A stretch of DNA of 64,000 bases from an uncultured Flavobacteriaceae bacterium (GCA_943788165.1 CALSPF010000001.1:310001-374000); one strand, 5' to 3'; positions 18,007 through 28,543 are shown, counted from the first letter of the stretch. The notes: a model not told the origin generated them from the letters alone. Numbers and translations: made by a program.

Positions 18007-19599
18007 ATGGCAGAAGTCATTAACATGCCTCGTTTGAGCGATACAATGGAGGAAGGAACCGTTGCTACTTGGTTTAAAAAGGTAGGCGATTCAGTGAAAG
18101 AAGGCGATATCTTAGCAGAGATTGAAACGGATAAAGCCACGATGGAATTCGAAGCTTTTTACGAAGGAGAATTATTGCATATCGGAATAGATGAAGGACA
18201 AACTGCACCAGTTGACACCTTGCTTGCCATTATTGGCGAAAAAGGAGAAGACATTTCAGCTCACCTAGGTGGGACAGTTGCTCCATCTGCAGATGAAACT
18301 CTTGCCCCAGTAGTAGTTGACACTCTAGCTAAAGAATCTGCTCCAGCACTTCCAGATAACGTTGAAGTTATTACCATGCCGCGTTTGAGCGACACCATGG
18401 AAGAAGGAACTGTAGCAAGTTGGCTCAAAAAAGTAGGCGATACAGTCAATGAAGGTGATATCCTTGCCGAAATTGAAACAGATAAAGCCACGATGGAATT
18501 TGAAGCGTTCTACAACGGAACACTTTTGTATGTTGGAATTCAAGAAGGAGAATCTGCCCCAGTAGACAGCTTATTAGCCATCATTGGAGACAAAGACACC
18601 AATGTTGATGAGGCAATTGCTGCAGCAATAGCGAGTACTTCAGCACCAGCAGTTGCAGTAGAAAAAAAGACAGCCAGTGCCCCAGTAGCATCGCCTACTG
18701 CTGCGCCGCCAGCTGTTAAATCTGCACCAGCACCAGTAGCAGTTCAAAATACAAGCGGACGCGTTATTGCATCACCTTTGGCTAAACGCTTGGCTGAAGA
18801 ACGTGGAATTCAATTAGGTGCCGTACAGGGATCTGGTGATGGCGGTCGAATCATTAAACGCGATATTGAAAATTATCAAGCCTCGGGTAGTGTTGCTTTT
18901 GCAGCACCTCAAGGAATTGAGTCTGTTGAGGAAATGGCCAATAGCCAGATGCGTAAAACAATCGCTAAGCGATTAGGTGCATCTAAATTCACAGCGCCTC
19001 ATTACTACTTAGGCGTTGAATTTGATATGGAAAATGCCATGTCATTCCGTGAACAATACAACGCTATTCCTGATACAAAAATATCATTCAACGATATTGT
19101 GGTTAAAGCAACTGCTCTAGCGCTCAAACAGCACCCACAAGTTAACTCACGTTGGTACGATGATAAAATTGTTCAGCATCACCATGTCCATATGGGTGTA
19201 GCGGTTGCTGTAGAGGACGGTTTGGTTGTTCCGGTGGTTAAATTTGCCGATGAATTAGCCTTGCCACAAATAGGCGCACAGGTAAGAGATTTTGCGGGTA
19301 GAGCAAGAGATAAAAAACTTACTCCAGCTGAAATGGATGGAAGTACCTTTACCATTTCAAATTTAGGTATGTTCGGGATTGAGAACTTTACATCAATCAT
19401 CAATCAGCCAAATTCAGCAATATTATCTGTGGGAGCAATTGTTGAGAAACCTGTCGTGAAAAATGGGCAAATCGTGGTGGGTCACACCATTAAATTAACC
19501 CTTGCTTGCGATCACCGTTCTGTAGATGGTGCAACAGGATCTTTGTTCTTACAAACGTTAAAATCGTATATTGAAAATCCAATTACCATGTTGGTTTAA
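18007..19599 (+). CDS. pdhB: Pyruvate dehydrogenase E2 (dihydrolipoamide acetyltransferase), two lipoyl domains
   Basis: Two EIETDKATMEFEAF lipoyl motifs, E3-binding domain ASPLAKRLAEERGIQLGAVQGSGDGGRI, catalytic DHRSVDGATG. Confidence 0.95.
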   Translation: MAEVINMPRLSDTMEEGTVATWFKKVGDSVKEGDILAEIETDKATMEFEAFYEGELLHIGIDEGQTAPVDTLLAIIGEKGEDISAHLGGTVAPSADETLAPVVVDTLAKESAPALPDNVEVITMPRLSDTMEEGTVASWLKKVGDTVNEGDILAEIETDKATMEFEAFYNGTLLYVGIQEGESAPVDSLLAIIGDKDTNVDEAIAAAIASTSAPAVAVEKKTASAPVASPTAAPPAVKSAPAPVAVQNTSGRVIASPLAKRLAEERGIQLGAVQGSGDGGRIIKRDIENYQASGSVAFAAPQGIESVEEMANSQMRKTIAKRLGASKFTAPHYYLGVEFDMENAMSFREQYNAIPDTKISFNDIVVKATALALKQHPQVNSRWYDDKIVQHHHVHMGVAVAVEDGLVVPVVKFADELALPQIGAQVRDFAGRARDKKLTPAEMDGSTFTISNLGMFGIENFTSIINQPNSAILSVGAIVEKPVVKNGQIVVGHTIKLTLACDHRSVDGATGSLFLQTLKSYIENPITMLV

Positions 19600-19619
19600 T
19601 TCAAATCGTATAATTGCTT

Positions 19620-19644
19620 AACCCGCCTTTGTGCGGGTTTTTTT
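19620..19644 (+). terminator. Intrinsic terminator after pdhB
   Basis: AACCCGC-CTTTGT-GCGGGTT followed by T7. Confidence 0.85.
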
Positions 19645-19662
19645 ATCTTAAAACAAAAACGA

Positions 19663-20331
19663 GTGAAAACAATCTTGATTACAGGTGCCGGAAAAGGCAT
19701 TGGTTTGGAAACAGCAAAATTGGCTGCTGCTGATGGGCACAGCGTTATTGCTATTTCTCGAAACATAAGCGCATTGGAGGTAATAGAGGGTGTTCAAGCC
19801 TATTCGGTTGATTTGTCTTCTGAAGAAGCGATCCATGGCTTTGTGCAAAAAATCGCAAATACACAGATAGACGTACTGATTAACAATGCAGGCGTATTGA
19901 CAAATACTCCCGTAGTAGAAAGTAGTTTTGCTCTTTTTGAGAAGATCTACAAGGTCAATGTTTTTGGTTTGGCAGAATTAACACGTCAACTGTTACCGCA
20001 AATTCCCTCTAGCGGTCATGTCGTTAGTATAAGTAGTATGGGCGGAATTCAAGGGAGTGCCAAATTTCCCGGTTTATCTATTTACTCCAGCAGTAAAGGG
20101 GCAGTCATTACACTATCGGAACTATGGGCAGAAGAGTTCAAAGAATCTGGGCCTAAGTTTAATGTACTTGCATTAGGGGCAGTACAAACTCAAATGCTTG
20201 CTGAAGCCTTTCCTGGTTTTGAGGCACCGATTACAGCTGCGGGCTTCGCTCCTTATTTGCTCAATTTTGGATTAACAGGTCATCAGTATTACAATGGAAA
20301 AACTTTGCAAGTTTCTTCCAGTACTCCCTAG
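19663..20331 (+). CDS. Short-chain dehydrogenase/reductase (SDR)
   Basis: ILITGAGKGIGLETAKLAA; INNAGVLTNTPV; IYSSSKGAVITL (YxxxK). Confidence 0.9.
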   Translation: MKTILITGAGKGIGLETAKLAAADGHSVIAISRNISALEVIEGVQAYSVDLSSEEAIHGFVQKIANTQIDVLINNAGVLTNTPVVESSFALFEKIYKVNVFGLAELTRQLLPQIPSSGHVVSISSMGGIQGSAKFPGLSIYSSSKGAVITLSELWAEEFKESGPKFNVLALGAVQTQMLAEAFPGFEAPITAAGFAPYLLNFGLTGHQYYNGKTLQVSSSTP

Positions 20332-20343
20332 TTAATTTGTGCC

Positions 20344-20934
20344 ATGCAGTTTTTAAATTTTATTCCGATTGCCGCACAAGATAAAATCAATGCCCTATTG
20401 ACACAATATCCCATTGATATCAAGGTGGTAGGAAAGCGTAAAACCAAGCATGGAGATTTCAGAAAACTTCCTTCTGGACGGGTGCAAATAACCCTCAATA
20501 AGCATCAAAACCCTTATCGTTTTTTGATCACTTTATTGCATGAGGTGGGACATCATGTTGCTTTTATTAACCATGGATTTCGAATTCAATCGCATGGCAA
20601 AGAATGGAAAAATTGTTTTAGAAGTGTTAGTGTTCCTTTTTTGGTGGAAGAAATATTCCCTCAACCTTTGTTGGCTGTTTTTGCTCAACATTTGAAAAAC
20701 CCCAAAGCAAGTAGTGATACAGACCAAAACCTAGGGCTTGCTCTAAAAACGTACGATCCGCCCACCCATAAAAAAGCTATCTTTGAGCTTACTGAGGGTG
20801 TTAAATTTAGTTTAGACAATGGGCGTGTTTTTCAAAAAGGAGTTCAACGTCGAAAGCGTTTTGAGTGTCTGGAGATTAAAACAGGAAAAACGTATCTTTT
20901 TCAGCCCAACGCAGAAGTTAATCAAATGAATTGA
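20344..20934 (+). CDS. SprT-like zinc metalloprotease-domain protein
   Basis: LLHEVGHHVAFINHG (HExxH) and SHGKEWKN. Confidence 0.8.
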   Translation: MQFLNFIPIAAQDKINALLTQYPIDIKVVGKRKTKHGDFRKLPSGRVQITLNKHQNPYRFLITLLHEVGHHVAFINHGFRIQSHGKEWKNCFRSVSVPFLVEEIFPQPLLAVFAQHLKNPKASSDTDQNLGLALKTYDPPTHKKAIFELTEGVKFSLDNGRVFQKGVQRRKRFECLEIKTGKTYLFQPNAEVNQMN

Positions 20935-22019
20935 AGATGAACGAAATCAATAATAACTTTGCTTTAATCATGGCTGGGGGCGTGGGAAGTCGTTTTTGGC
21001 CAACCAGTAAGACGTCCTTTCCAAAGCAATTTATCGATCTAACCGGAGTTGGAAGATCGTTGTTACAACAGACGTTTGATCGCCTAGAGGGTATTGTTCC
21101 TCCGGATCAAATTTATGTTCTAACCAATGAACGTTATAAATCGTTGGTCACAGAACAATTACCAAATATAGGGTTGGAACACATCATTTGCGAGCCAGCA
21201 ATGCGAAATACAGCCCCATGTTTGTTGTATGGAGCCTTGAAGATACATGATCGAAATCCCAATGCGTGCACGGTGGTCTTGCCCAGCGATCATTTTATTG
21301 GTGACCTACCTTTGTTTAAGAAAGATGTTTTACAGGCCTTGACCCATGCTTCTTTGCATAATGAGTTACTGACTTTTGGAATACCTCCAATCAGTCCACA
21401 TACAGGCTATGGTTATTTGGAAGTGGAAGATCAGGACAACCCATTTACTTCCATTACAACCTTTACAGAAAAGCCTTCTGAGGAAAAGGCTATCGATTTT
21501 TTTAGAGCGGGTAATTACTTTTGGAATTCTGGAATTTTTGTCTGGTCAACCCAGGTTTTGTTGGAAGGATTTAAAAACTTTCAACCTGCTATGCTCTCGC
21601 TTTTTCAAGCAGGTATTCCCACTTTTGGAACCAAAGAAGAGCAGGTGTTTTTAGACGCAGAATACCAAAAAGCGGAGAGTATTTCGATTGATTATGCGAT
21701 CCTAGAAAAGGCCCAAAACATTTCAATGATTAAGGCAAGCTTTTCTTGGAATGACCTTGGTACTTGGGCTTCATTGTATGATCAATTGACACCAGGTAAA
21801 GAAGAGAATGTGTCGGTCAATGCTAAAATAATAGCCCAAGAGTCGAAAGGTAATATGGTATATTCGTCTAAGGATAAACTTATTGTCGTTAAAGGATTGG
21901 AAGATTTTGTGATTGTTGATCAAGAAGATATCTTGTTAATTTGCCCAAAAGGAGACGACCAAAGTGTTAAGCAACTCCGCGATAAGGCAAAAGACTTGGG
22001 CGACGATTCAATTGTTTAA
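20931..22019 (+). CDS. manC: Mannose-1-phosphate guanylyltransferase
   Basis: ALIMAGGVGSRFWPTSKTSFPKQFIDLTG; FTEKPS; GNYFWNSGIFVW. Confidence 0.92.
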   Translation: MKMNEINNNFALIMAGGVGSRFWPTSKTSFPKQFIDLTGVGRSLLQQTFDRLEGIVPPDQIYVLTNERYKSLVTEQLPNIGLEHIICEPAMRNTAPCLLYGALKIHDRNPNACTVVLPSDHFIGDLPLFKKDVLQALTHASLHNELLTFGIPPISPHTGYGYLEVEDQDNPFTSITTFTEKPSEEKAIDFFRAGNYFWNSGIFVWSTQVLLEGFKNFQPAMLSLFQAGIPTFGTKEEQVFLDAEYQKAESISIDYAILEKAQNISMIKASFSWNDLGTWASLYDQLTPGKEENVSVNAKIIAQESKGNMVYSSKDKLIVVKGLEDFVIVDQEDILLICPKGDDQSVKQLRDKAKDLGDDSIV

Positions 22020-22787
22020 CTACTCACTTTCTTCCAGGTAAACTTTGCGTACTTTTTTAAATAACTCAGAAGAATAGACAAAGTCGGTAACTGCTGCATT
22101 GTCGGTTTTAAATATTTCTTTGTTACTTCCTTCCCATTTTTTTTCGCCCTCTTTTAAAAAGATGATTTTCTCTCCAATTTCCATCACAGAGTTCATGTCA
22201 TGACTATTGATTACCGTCGTTATCTTGTATTCTTGGGTGATTTCTTGGATGAGGTTATCGATTAAAATAGCTGTTTTTGGGTCTAAGCCAGAGTTGGGTT
22301 CGTCGCAAAATAAATAATTAGGATTCATTACAATAGCTCTTGCAATGGCAACTCTTTTTTGCATTCCTCCTGAGATTTCTGAGGGAAGTTTGTTGTTGGC
22401 GTTAATCAAGTTAACACGTTTGATGGCGAAATTTGCACGATCTCTAATTTCATCGGCTGGGGCTTCGGTGAACATTTGCATGGGAAACATAACATTTTCT
22501 TCTACGGTCATAGAATCAAACAATGCGCTGCCTTGAAAGACCATGCCCATGTCCTGGCGCAGCAAAGATCGTTCATTCTCTGTCATACTTGAGATAGGCT
22601 TCTTGTTGTAAAAAATTTCTCCCTTGCTTGCTTGGTGAAGTCCTAAAATACATTTTAAAAAGACGGTTTTTCCAGAGCCACTTTGACCAATAATTAGATT
22701 GGTTTTTCCTTGCTCAAAAACGGTGGAAATTCCCTTGAGAACTTCGCTTTCACCAAACGATTTTTTAAGGTTGTTGATTTCAATCAT
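22020..22787 (-). CDS. mlaF: ABC transporter ATP-binding protein, MlaF type
   Basis: GQSGSGKTVFLKCILGL Walker A, SEISGGMQKRVAIARA signature, LFCDEPNSGLDP Walker B. Confidence 0.88.
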   Translation of the reverse strand: MIEINNLKKSFGESEVLKGISTVFEQGKTNLIIGQSGSGKTVFLKCILGLHQASKGEIFYNKKPISSMTENERSLLRQDMGMVFQGSALFDSMTVEENVMFPMQMFTEAPADEIRDRANFAIKRVNLINANNKLPSEISGGMQKRVAIARAIVMNPNYLFCDEPNSGLDPKTAILIDNLIQEITQEYKITTVINSHDMNSVMEIGEKIIFLKEGEKKWEGSNKEIFKTDNAAVTDFVYSSELFKKVRKVYLEESE

Positions 22788-23527
22788 TAGGTCAGGAAAA
22801 AATTAGTCACAAAGGAGTTCATTAAAATAATGGCAACACTAGTCCACACAAACGACGTGGTACTTGCTTTACCTACGCCAAGTGCACCACCTTTCATGAA
22901 ATAGCCGTGATAAGAGGGGATGGTGGCCAAAAGCATGGCGAAAAGAAACGTTTTGATGAATGCATAAGTTACATGGAAGGCATTAAAGTCTAGTTGTAAG
23001 CCTTCTACAAAATCTGCATGAGCAGAAAAGCCGCCAGTAATGCAGGCAAAATACCCTCCGAAAATCCCTAAAAACATTGAAATTACAATGATAAATGGAT
23101 ATAGTGTCATTGCGGCAATCTTAGGGAAAATTAAATAGTTGTAGGTGTTTACTCCCATGACTTCTAGCGCATCAATTTGTTCGGTAACGCGCATAGTTCC
23201 AATTGAAGAGGTGATAAAAGAGCCTACTTTTCCAGCCATAATGATGGAGATAAAGGTGGGTGCGAACTCTAAAATGATGGACTGACGCGTGGCGTAGCCA
23301 ACCAAGTATTTTGGAAGTAAGGGGTTGTCTGAATTGATGGCTGTTTGGATGGCAACAACTCCCCCAACAAAGAAGGAAATGAATGCAACAATTCCTAGTG
23401 ATCCGATAATGAGGTCATCAATTTCACGAACAACGAGCTTTCTTAAGACAGAAGACTTGGTGACTTTTCCAAAAGTTTTTTGAAGCATAATAAAATATCT
23501 TCCGATGTGTTCAAGCAATTTTACCAT
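22787..23527 (-). CDS. mlaE: ABC transporter permease, MlaE type
   Basis: Overlaps the ATPase gene by 1 nt; VGSFITSSIGTMRVTEQIDALEVMGVNTYNYLIFPK is a MlaE signature. Confidence 0.88.
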   Translation of the reverse strand: MVKLLEHIGRYFIMLQKTFGKVTKSSVLRKLVVREIDDLIIGSLGIVAFISFFVGGVVAIQTAINSDNPLLPKYLVGYATRQSIILEFAPTFISIIMAGKVGSFITSSIGTMRVTEQIDALEVMGVNTYNYLIFPKIAAMTLYPFIIVISMFLGIFGGYFACITGGFSAHADFVEGLQLDFNAFHVTYAFIKTFLFAMLLATIPSYHGYFMKGGALGVGKASTTSFVWTSVAIILMNSFVTNFFLT

Positions 23528-23540
23528 GCCTAAAAATACA

Positions 23541-23580
23541 CAATTAAGAGGATTATAGCACCAATTTAAAGAGGATTATA
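23541..23580. repeat. Short imperfect tandem repeat
   Basis: CAATTAAGAGGATTATAGCAC / CAATTTAAAGAGGATTATA, two adjacent copies upstream of mlaE. Confidence 0.6.
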
Positions 23581-23595
23581 AATGCTGAAGTAGAA

Positions 23596-24651
23596 TTAAA
23601 CGCGGTAGGTAATTGCATTGATGTTCATCCCTGCCCCAACACTAGCAAATAAAACAACATCCCCTTTTTCAAGACTGTGGTTTTCAAGATCATTGTTAAT
23701 CACTTGGTCATATAGCGTGGGAACAGTAGCAACAGAACTGTTACCATGGGTTTGAATATTCATGGGTAAAACATTCTCTGGAGCGCTCTGTTTATACAGT
23801 CGAAAGAATCGCTTTACAATAGCTTCGTCCATTTTCATGTTTGCTTGATGAATGAATATTTTTTTCAAATTTTGGATGGGAACATCAGAAGCATCCATAC
23901 AAGCTTTCATGGCTTGTGGTACATGTAAAAGTGCAAATTCATATACCTTGCGTCCTTTCATTTTGATGTAATTGTTCTTGTTGTTTGGATCATAGGATTG
24001 ATCGTAGTTCAAGATGTCAATTTCATTGTTCGACGTGTAGGTGACTGTTTTGTGTGAAAGTAAAGATCCGCCGTCGTCTGTATTTTCAATTATGGTGGCT
24101 CCAGCACCGTCGGCAAAAATCATTGAATCGCGGTCTGATGGGTCAACGACGCGTGAGAGCGTTTCTGCGCCAATAACCAAACATTTACTTGCCATACCAG
24201 CTTTGATAAATGCCGTTGCTTGGACTACACCTTCTACCCATCCTGGACAACCAAATAAAAGGTCGTAGGCAACACAATTGGGATTGATAATATTCAGGTT
24301 TGTTTTCACCTTTGATGCAATGCTTGGCAGCGCCATGGATTGACATGATCCTGCTGGTGTATCTCCAAAGTTGTGCGCTACAATGATGTAATTAATGGTT
24401 TCTTGGTCCACTCCTGAAGCAGCAATTGCTTTGGCTGCAGCCTCAGTCGCGAGGTCAGATGAGTTTATTTCATCAGGCGCATAGCGACGTTCTTCTATCC
24501 CTGTAATGGAAGAAAACTTTTCGATAATTTCTGTATTATCGTTTGAAAACGCTACTCCTTTATCATCTAAAAATTGATGTGATAAAAAGTCACTGTTTTT
24601 TTGGATGGAAGTAGGAACCGCCCTTCCTGTACCTGAAATAGAAATATTCAT
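23596..24651 (-). CDS. 3-oxoacyl-ACP synthase III family protein
   Basis: LFGCPGWVEGVVQA (catalytic Cys), IFIHQANMKM (His), THGNSSVATVPTL (Asn). Confidence 0.9.
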   Translation of the reverse strand: MNISISGTGRAVPTSIQKNSDFLSHQFLDDKGVAFSNDNTEIIEKFSSITGIEERRYAPDEINSSDLATEAAAKAIAASGVDQETINYIIVAHNFGDTPAGSCQSMALPSIASKVKTNLNIINPNCVAYDLLFGCPGWVEGVVQATAFIKAGMASKCLVIGAETLSRVVDPSDRDSMIFADGAGATIIENTDDGGSLLSHKTVTYTSNNEIDILNYDQSYDPNNKNNYIKMKGRKVYEFALLHVPQAMKACMDASDVPIQNLKKIFIHQANMKMDEAIVKRFFRLYKQSAPENVLPMNIQTHGNSSVATVPTLYDQVINNDLENHSLEKGDVVLFASVGAGMNINAITYRV

Positions 24652-24783
24652 AATTAAAGCAATTTCATTTCAAATGTATCATTTGCAAAGCATTGTTGGG
24701 TAAATCGATAAAAAAACGAACGATATTCAACGGTCTTTTAATCCTTTCTTTTATGCGTATAAAAATAAATAAAAAGATGATAA

Positions 24784-27615
24784 TTAGCTATTTGAATACG
24801 ATTCAACAGACGGGCAACTACAGATTAAATTACGATCTCCAAAGGCTTCATCTACACGTCTAACAGTGGGCCAAAATTTATTTTCTCGTACAAATGCAAG
24901 TGGATATAATGCTTTTTTTCGGCTGTAGTTAAAGGTCCATTCGTCGACTGTGGCCATTTCTAAAGTATGCGGTGCATTCTTTAGAAGGCTGTTTTGGTCG
25001 TGATGATCGCTTGATGCAATTTCTGCAGCAATGGAAATCATCGCATCACAAAAACGATCGATTTCAGCCAAGTTTTCGCTTTCAGTCGGTTCAATCATCA
25101 TGGTACCAGCAACGGGAAACGATACAGTTGGGGCGTGGAAGCCGTAATCCATTAATCGTTTTGCGACATCGACTACTTCAATCCCTTTCTCTTTGAACGG
25201 ACGTAAGTCAATAATGAGCTCATGCGCGGAACGCCCATGGTCTCCCACATAGAGTACTGGGTAAGCACCGTCTATTCTTTCTTTGATGTAGTTGGCGTTT
25301 AGGATCGCAATTTCAGTTGCTTGCTGTAGTCCTTCACTTCCAAGCATTTCTATGTATCCATATGAAATTAGACAAGCCAGTGCAGACCCCCAAGGGGCGG
25401 CAGAAATGGCTTCAATGGCTTGCTCTCCTCCAGTGGGAATGATTGGGTTTGTAGGCAAGAATGGAGCTAAATGTGCGGCAACACAGATTGGACCAACTCC
25501 AGGTCCACCTCCACCATGAGGAATGGCAAAAGTTTTGTGTAAGTTTAAGTGGCATACATCTGCACCAATAGCTGCTGGGCTGGTTAGTCCAACTTGGGCA
25601 TTCATATTGGCACCGTCCATGTAAACTTGTCCGCCGTGTTCATGAATTAATGCGGTAATACTTTTAATGTTCGCTTCAAACACCCCATGGGTGGATGGAT
25701 AGGTTACCATTAGTGCAGACAAGCGATCTTTGTGTTCAAGAACTTTTTCTTGAAGATCATCCCAATCAATGTTTCCTCTTTCGTCGGTTTTGGTTACCAC
25801 AACCTCCATTCCGGCCATTACTGCTGAAGCTGGGTTTGTTCCGTGTGCAGAGGCAGGAATGATACAAACATTACGATGATTATCACCGCGCGATAAATGG
25901 TAGGCACGAATCACCATTAATCCAGAATATTCTCCTTGCGCACCAGAGTTGGGCTGAAGAGATGTTGCTGCAAAACCTGTCACAATATTTAGTTGATGTG
26001 TTAAGGCGCTGAGCACTTCTTGATAACCTTCCACTTGATCTAGTGGAGAAAATGGGTGAAGGCTTCCCCATTGAGGAGAGCTTAGAGGTAACATCTCACT
26101 TGCTGCATTTAGTTTCATGGTGCACGAACCTAGCGAAATCATAGAATGATTTAAGGCTAGATCTTTTCGCTCCAATTTTTTGACGTAACGCATTAGGGCT
26201 GTCTCAGAATGATAGGAGTTGAAAACAGGATGTGTCATGAAAGGGCTTTCCCGTTTTAGGTTTGTTGGAATGCGTTCAGCGTTTACAGTAGTTTCGGGAA
26301 CTTCTTTTTCAGCATAAGCATAAAAAACACTGACTAATTTTTCGAAATCTTCGGGGGTTGTCGCCTCGTTTAAAGAAATTGTGGCTGAAGAAGCATCAGG
26401 ATAAAATAAATTGATTTCGTTTTCAAGTGCAATGCTTTGCAGTTTTTTTGCCTCCACATTAACATGAATTGTGTCGAAGAAAGCGTTGTTGTTTTGTTGT
26501 ATGCCTAAGCCATTTAAAATAGATTCTAGGCGTTTGGTTTTGTTGTGAATTTCTTCAGCAATTCCTTTTAATCCTTCTGGTCCGTGGAAGGCGGCATACA
26601 TTCCAGCCATTACTGCCAACAGAACTTGAGCGGTACATATATTCGAGGTAGCACGATCGCGTTTTATGTGTTGCTCTCTTGTTTGAAGTGCCATGCGAAG
26701 TGCAGGTTTCCCATCCATGTCTCTGGTTTGACCAATGATGCGGCCTGGGATATTTCTTTTATAAGCTTGCTTGGTAGCAAAATAGGCAGCATGAGGACCG
26801 CCATAACCCAACGGAATACCAAAACGTTGCGTGGTTCCCACAACAACATCAACACCGTATTTACCTGGAGCTTCTAACAGGGTGAGCGATAATAAATCAG
26901 CAGCGACAACTGTTTTGATCTCTTGACTATTTGCCCGTTCTACAAGACTGGGTAAATCTATAATTGCACCATTTTTGCCGGGATACTGGAAAAAAGCGCC
27001 AAAATATTCTGGACTTGGTGTAAAGTCGTTTTCGTTTCCAAGTATGATTTCAATACCAACAGGTGTTGCTCGGGTACGCAGTAGTGCTATCGTTTGTGGG
27101 AGGGTGTTCTCTGCAACAAAAAATTGATTGGAATTGCTTTTCTTTTGCTCCCTTGTGCGAACAGCGAAGAGAAGACTCATTGCTTCTGCAGCTGCCGTAC
27201 TTTCGTCCAATAAAGATGCGTTGGCCAATTCCATCCCGGTCAAGTCAGTTACCACCGTTTGGTAGTTGAACAAAGCCTCTAGTCTACCTTGTGCAATTTC
27301 AGCTTGATAGGGGGTGTAGGCGGTATACCATCCTGGATTTTCTAGGATATTACGTTGTATTACCGCTGGTACGATAGCAGGATGATATCCCATCCCAATA
27401 TAATTGTCGTAGAGTTTGTTTTTATTGGAAAGCAGTTGAATCTTTTTTTGATAAGCATACTCTGAAATACCTTCGGGTAAATCCAGCGGATTAGCTAAAC
27501 GGATATCTGCCGGTATTGTCTCATCTATGAGGGTAGCAATACTATCTACACCAATAGTTTTAAGCATTTGTGCTCTTTCCTTTTCATTTGGACCTAAGTG
27601 TCTGTTCGCAAACAT
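24784..27615 (-). CDS. gcvP: Glycine dehydrogenase (aminomethyl-transferring), GcvP
   Basis: 943 aa; FANRHLGPNEKE, YIGMGYHP, NPGWYTAYTPYQAEIAQGRLE, HLNLHKTFAIPHGGGGPGVGPI. Confidence 0.97.
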   Translation of the reverse strand: MFANRHLGPNEKERAQMLKTIGVDSIATLIDETIPADIRLANPLDLPEGISEYAYQKKIQLLSNKNKLYDNYIGMGYHPAIVPAVIQRNILENPGWYTAYTPYQAEIAQGRLEALFNYQTVVTDLTGMELANASLLDESTAAAEAMSLLFAVRTREQKKSNSNQFFVAENTLPQTIALLRTRATPVGIEIILGNENDFTPSPEYFGAFFQYPGKNGAIIDLPSLVERANSQEIKTVVAADLLSLTLLEAPGKYGVDVVVGTTQRFGIPLGYGGPHAAYFATKQAYKRNIPGRIIGQTRDMDGKPALRMALQTREQHIKRDRATSNICTAQVLLAVMAGMYAAFHGPEGLKGIAEEIHNKTKRLESILNGLGIQQNNNAFFDTIHVNVEAKKLQSIALENEINLFYPDASSATISLNEATTPEDFEKLVSVFYAYAEKEVPETTVNAERIPTNLKRESPFMTHPVFNSYHSETALMRYVKKLERKDLALNHSMISLGSCTMKLNAASEMLPLSSPQWGSLHPFSPLDQVEGYQEVLSALTHQLNIVTGFAATSLQPNSGAQGEYSGLMVIRAYHLSRGDNHRNVCIIPASAHGTNPASAVMAGMEVVVTKTDERGNIDWDDLQEKVLEHKDRLSALMVTYPSTHGVFEANIKSITALIHEHGGQVYMDGANMNAQVGLTSPAAIGADVCHLNLHKTFAIPHGGGGPGVGPICVAAHLAPFLPTNPIIPTGGEQAIEAISAAPWGSALACLISYGYIEMLGSEGLQQATEIAILNANYIKERIDGAYPVLYVGDHGRSAHELIIDLRPFKEKGIEVVDVAKRLMDYGFHAPTVSFPVAGTMMIEPTESENLAEIDRFCDAMISIAAEIASSDHHDQNSLLKNAPHTLEMATVDEWTFNYSRKKALYPLAFVRENKFWPTVRRVDEAFGDRNLICSCPSVESYSNS

Positions 27616-27738
27616 AAGCTACTTTTTTGAGCAAATTTACTTTAATATTTGAGATAGAATAATGCTATTTGCAGACAGTTTTAGAGAAGTTTTCAACCCT
27701 ATACATCAACTTATAAACACTTTCGCTAATTTTGTCCA

Positions 27739-28542
27739 ATGAGGGTGGTAAAGCAAATCTTGCGAGAGTATGTAAAAGGTAACTTTCATGTAGCATTGAT
27801 GGTACTCTGTTTTTATGCATTGACCCACAGTCAATGGGGTTTAAGTTTGTCCTCTGCTCCGTGGCAATTGATTTTGTGCCTTTCATTTTTAGCCTACAAT
27901 GGTATTCGTTATTATCCTTTTGTTTACATAAAGCAGTCATTGCCTCATATTTATGTGGTACTGTATTTATTGGCTCTTATTTATGGGGGCTTTTTATTTT
28001 TTGGGCTTAATGTGCAAGAGCAATTATTGCTTTTGCTTTGCTTTCTTTTTTGCTTGGCTTATGCCATTCCTTTTCCGAGAAGAAATAAAAATCTTCGCAA
28101 TCGATATGGCATCAAGATATTTATTGTCGCACTGTGTTGGACCTTGCTTACAGCTGTTTTTCCGTTGCTAAAAGAACCTCATTTTTCTTGGGCGCACTAC
28201 CTCTTTTTTGCGGAACGTTTTCTGTTGGTGTTGGTTGCGACCCTGCCTTTTGAGATACGTGATTCATCGACAGATGATTTGGATTTAGGGACAATTCCTC
28301 AGCTCATTGGACGAAAAAAAACACAATTTATAGGGTATGGTATACTCGTACTTGTGGGAGTTTTGTTGGCTTTAAACACTAAGCATACTCTTCAAGAGGC
28401 CTACGCTTTCGGCACTATGCTTGTTGCCTATGGTGTTGCCTTATTTGTTATACAGCCATCTAGCACAAAAAACAGCACTTTATTTTGGGTCGAGGCTATT
28501 CCAATATTGGGCGTTTTATTCTATTTTATTAAACCTTTTTAG
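27739..28542 (+). CDS. UbiA-like prenyltransferase-family membrane protein
   Basis: Multi-TM; ATLPFEIRDSSTDDLDLGTIPQLIGRKKTQ resembles the UbiA second Asp-rich region. Confidence 0.6.
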   Translation: MRVVKQILREYVKGNFHVALMVLCFYALTHSQWGLSLSSAPWQLILCLSFLAYNGIRYYPFVYIKQSLPHIYVVLYLLALIYGGFLFFGLNVQEQLLLLLCFLFCLAYAIPFPRRNKNLRNRYGIKIFIVALCWTLLTAVFPLLKEPHFSWAHYLFFAERFLLVLVATLPFEIRDSSTDDLDLGTIPQLIGRKKTQFIGYGILVLVGVLLALNTKHTLQEAYAFGTMLVAYGVALFVIQPSSTKNSTLFWVEAIPILGVLFYFIKPF

Positions 28543-28543
28543 T

